DNA from: Haoranjiania flava
GTDB taxonomy: Bacteria > Bacteroidota > Bacteroidia > Chitinophagales > Chitinophagaceae
Direction: 5' to 3'
Length of the DNA: 64,000 nucleotides
Assembly: GCF_025631005.1 (NCBI RefSeq)
Contig: NZ_JAOTPL010000006.1
Span: 62,001 to 126,000 of the forward strand
How positions within the stretch are numbered: the first letter of the stretch is position 1; each line of letters begins with the position of its first letter. The position numbers and the translations under genes were made by a program. The notes below the pieces were generated by a model that saw nothing but the letters and a program-made list of their open reading frames with translations, was not told the origin of the DNA and ran no database searches. Shown in pieces: positions 62,720-64,000 of this stretch.

Positions 62720-64000
62720 ATGAAAAAAACATTGTTATTACTGATCCTTTTTACTGCGGGTATTTATTCTTTCGCACAATGGAAACCTGCGGGAAATAAA
62801 ATTCAAACAAAATGGGCAGCACAAATCAACGTCAATAACGTATTGCCGGAATACCCGCGTCCTATTATGGAACGAAAGGAATGGATCAATCTGAACGGGT
62901 TGTGGGATTTTGCAATTGCTCCGGTAGGGAAAGCCGGTTCGCAATTGTATAATGGCAAAATCCTTGTACCCTTTGCCATAGAGTCAGGCTTATCGGGTGT
63001 GGGGAAAAAATTAGGTAAAGAAAATGAATTATGGTACCACCGTGAATTTTCAATTCCCAAAAAATGGAGCGGCCATAAGGTATTGCTTCATTTCGGCGCT
63101 GTGGACTGGAAGGCTGATGTATGGGTAAATGATATAAAAGTAGGGCAACATACCGGTGGTTATACGCCATTCTCCTTTGACATAACACCAGCTTTAAAAA
63201 GCGGCAACAATAAACTGACCGTTAAAGTATGGGATCCCACAGACCACGGATACCAGCCCAGAGGTAAGCAGGTAAACAATCCTGAAGGTATCTGGTATAC
63301 TCCTGTAAGCGGTATCTGGCAAACGGTATGGCTGGAGCCTGTAAACGAAAAACACATTGAGGCACTAAAAATAACGCCTGATATAGATAGAAATATTTTG
63401 CAGGTGAAAGCACTGACCAATAATCTGCCTGCGAACTACCGGATTGAAGTAAAAGTATTTGACGGTAAGCAGCTTGCAGCAAAAGCTCAATCCATCAACA
63501 ATCAGCCGATAGAAATTAATATGCCCGCAAATACCAAATACTGGTCGCCGGACAACCCATTCCTGTATACTTTGGAAGTAAGCTTGTGGAATGGAAGCCA
63601 ACAGCTTGATAAAGTGCACAGCTATGCTGCTATGAGAAAATACTCTATGAAACGCGATGCTAAAGGAATCGTGCGCCTGCAATTGAACAATAAAGACCTC
63701 TTTCAGTTTGGCCCGCTTGACCAGGGATGGTGGCCGGATGGCTTGTATACAGCTCCCAGTGATGAAGCTTTACGATATGATATCGAAAAAACAAAAGATC
63801 TTGGGTTTAATATGATCCGTAAACATGTAAAAGTAGAGCCTGCACGCTGGTATACACACTGTGATAAATTAGGCATGATCGTATGGCAGGATATGCCCAA
63901 TGGAGATGCCAGCCCGCAATGGCAGGCAAGGCAATACTTTGACGGTTCTGAAAAGATCAGGTCAGCAGAATCTGAAGCTAACTTTAAAAAAGAATGGAAA
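62720..64000 (+). CDS. Glycoside hydrolase family 2 protein, 3' end beyond window
   Basis: The reading frame begins with an ATG at 62720, a signal peptide (KKTLLLLILFTAGIYSFAQ) and GH2 sugar-binding domain (PRPIMERKEWINLNGLWDF; then WYHREFSIPKKWSGHKVLLHFGAVDWKADVWVN), followed by the immunoglobulin-like domain and the beginning of the TIM barrel (FNMIRKHVKVEPARWYTHCDKLGMIVWQDMPNGD). At least 427 residues are present and no stop is reached. It probably hydrolyses beta-galactosides or related plant glycans and is secreted or periplasmic. The catalytic Glu residues lie beyond the window. Confidence 0.88.
   Translation, partial: MKKTLLLLILFTAGIYSFAQWKPAGNKIQTKWAAQINVNNVLPEYPRPIMERKEWINLNGLWDFAIAPVGKAGSQLYNGKILVPFAIESGLSGVGKKLGKENELWYHREFSIPKKWSGHKVLLHFGAVDWKADVWVNDIKVGQHTGGYTPFSFDITPALKSGNNKLTVKVWDPTDHGYQPRGKQVNNPEGIWYTPVSGIWQTVWLEPVNEKHIEALKITPDIDRNILQVKALTNNLPANYRIEVKVFDGKQLAAKAQSINNQPIEINMPANTKYWSPDNPFLYTLEVSLWNGSQQLDKVHSYAAMRKYSMKRDAKGIVRLQLNNKDLFQFGPLDQGWWPDGLYTAPSDEALRYDIEKTKDLGFNMIRKHVKVEPARWYTHCDKLGMIVWQDMPNGDASPQWQARQYFDGSEKIRSAESEANFKKEWK

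Overview
The window looks like a chromosomal segment of a Bacteroidota bacterium, most probably of the Chitinophagaceae or a close relative. The signs are Bacteroidota promoter boxes (TAnnTTTG) in front of several genes, a 30S protein bTHX gene, DUF2851 and DUF4286 genes, a TPP riboswitch in front of a TonB-dependent receptor, a CBM20-GH77 amylomaltase, an EF-G paralog and signal-peptide-bearing outer-membrane proteins. The family placement is by protein resemblance only; no 16S gene is present.

Layout. 1-2301: the end of a TauE/SafE-like membrane protein, a deoxynucleoside kinase and trpS. 2302-13936: an accessory island for divalent heavy-metal resistance. It carries an RteC-type regulator of Bacteroidetes conjugative transposons, a CadA/ZntA-like P-type ATPase, a transglutaminase-like protein, a Fur-family regulator, a CusB-like adaptor, a CusA pump fused to a CzcC/TolC outer-membrane factor, a small His/Cys-rich protein and the C-terminal remnant of a mobilization relaxase. 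Two near-identical palindromes (TGCAAT-N3-ATTGCA) lie 20-21 bp upstream of identical TAACTTTG promoter boxes and probably form the Fur-family operator set. Short direct repeats sit near both edges.

13937-19574: a DUF2846-like secreted protein, an ECF sigma / membrane protein / beta-barrel operon, a zinc alcohol dehydrogenase and an SDR. 19825-22986: copper export ATPase CopA beside an AraC regulator that begins with an HMA-like CxxC domain. 23026-33061: DinB, FetAB, a CDGSH protein, a Gfo/Idh/MocA oxidoreductase, an EF-G paralog with altered GTPase residues, a phosphohexomutase and a phosphoribosyltransferase. 33171-38443: a membrane Fe-S protein, a YgjV-like protein, a thiamine-type TonB receptor under a TPP riboswitch and an FAD oxidoreductase. 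38507-41371: a CBM20-CBM20-GH77 amylomaltase interrupted by one in-frame TGA at a normally Trp position.

41430-45882: envelope and polysaccharide functions (LpxH-like phosphoesterase, glycosyltransferase, polysaccharide deacetylase). 45967-46896: a GIY-YIG gene, tRNA-Leu(TAA), a 98-99 bp tandem array made of degenerate tRNA-Leu fragments whose hairpin arms have been replaced by CCCGAT...ATCGGG palindromes, and tRNA-Gly(GCC). 46973-60929: housekeeping genes including a glycosyltransferase, a Pif1-like helicase, clpB, ndk, a MutS2-like ATPase, bTHX, HU, exonuclease III and a LOG protein. 60955-64000: a LutB-like Fe-S protein and the start of a GH2 glycosidase that runs off the window.

The strongest leads are the tRNA-Leu-derived palindromic array, the nonsense-split amylomaltase, the metal-island operator pair, the HMA-AraC copper regulator, the EF-G paralog and a 23-bp identical element upstream of two unrelated secreted-protein genes.
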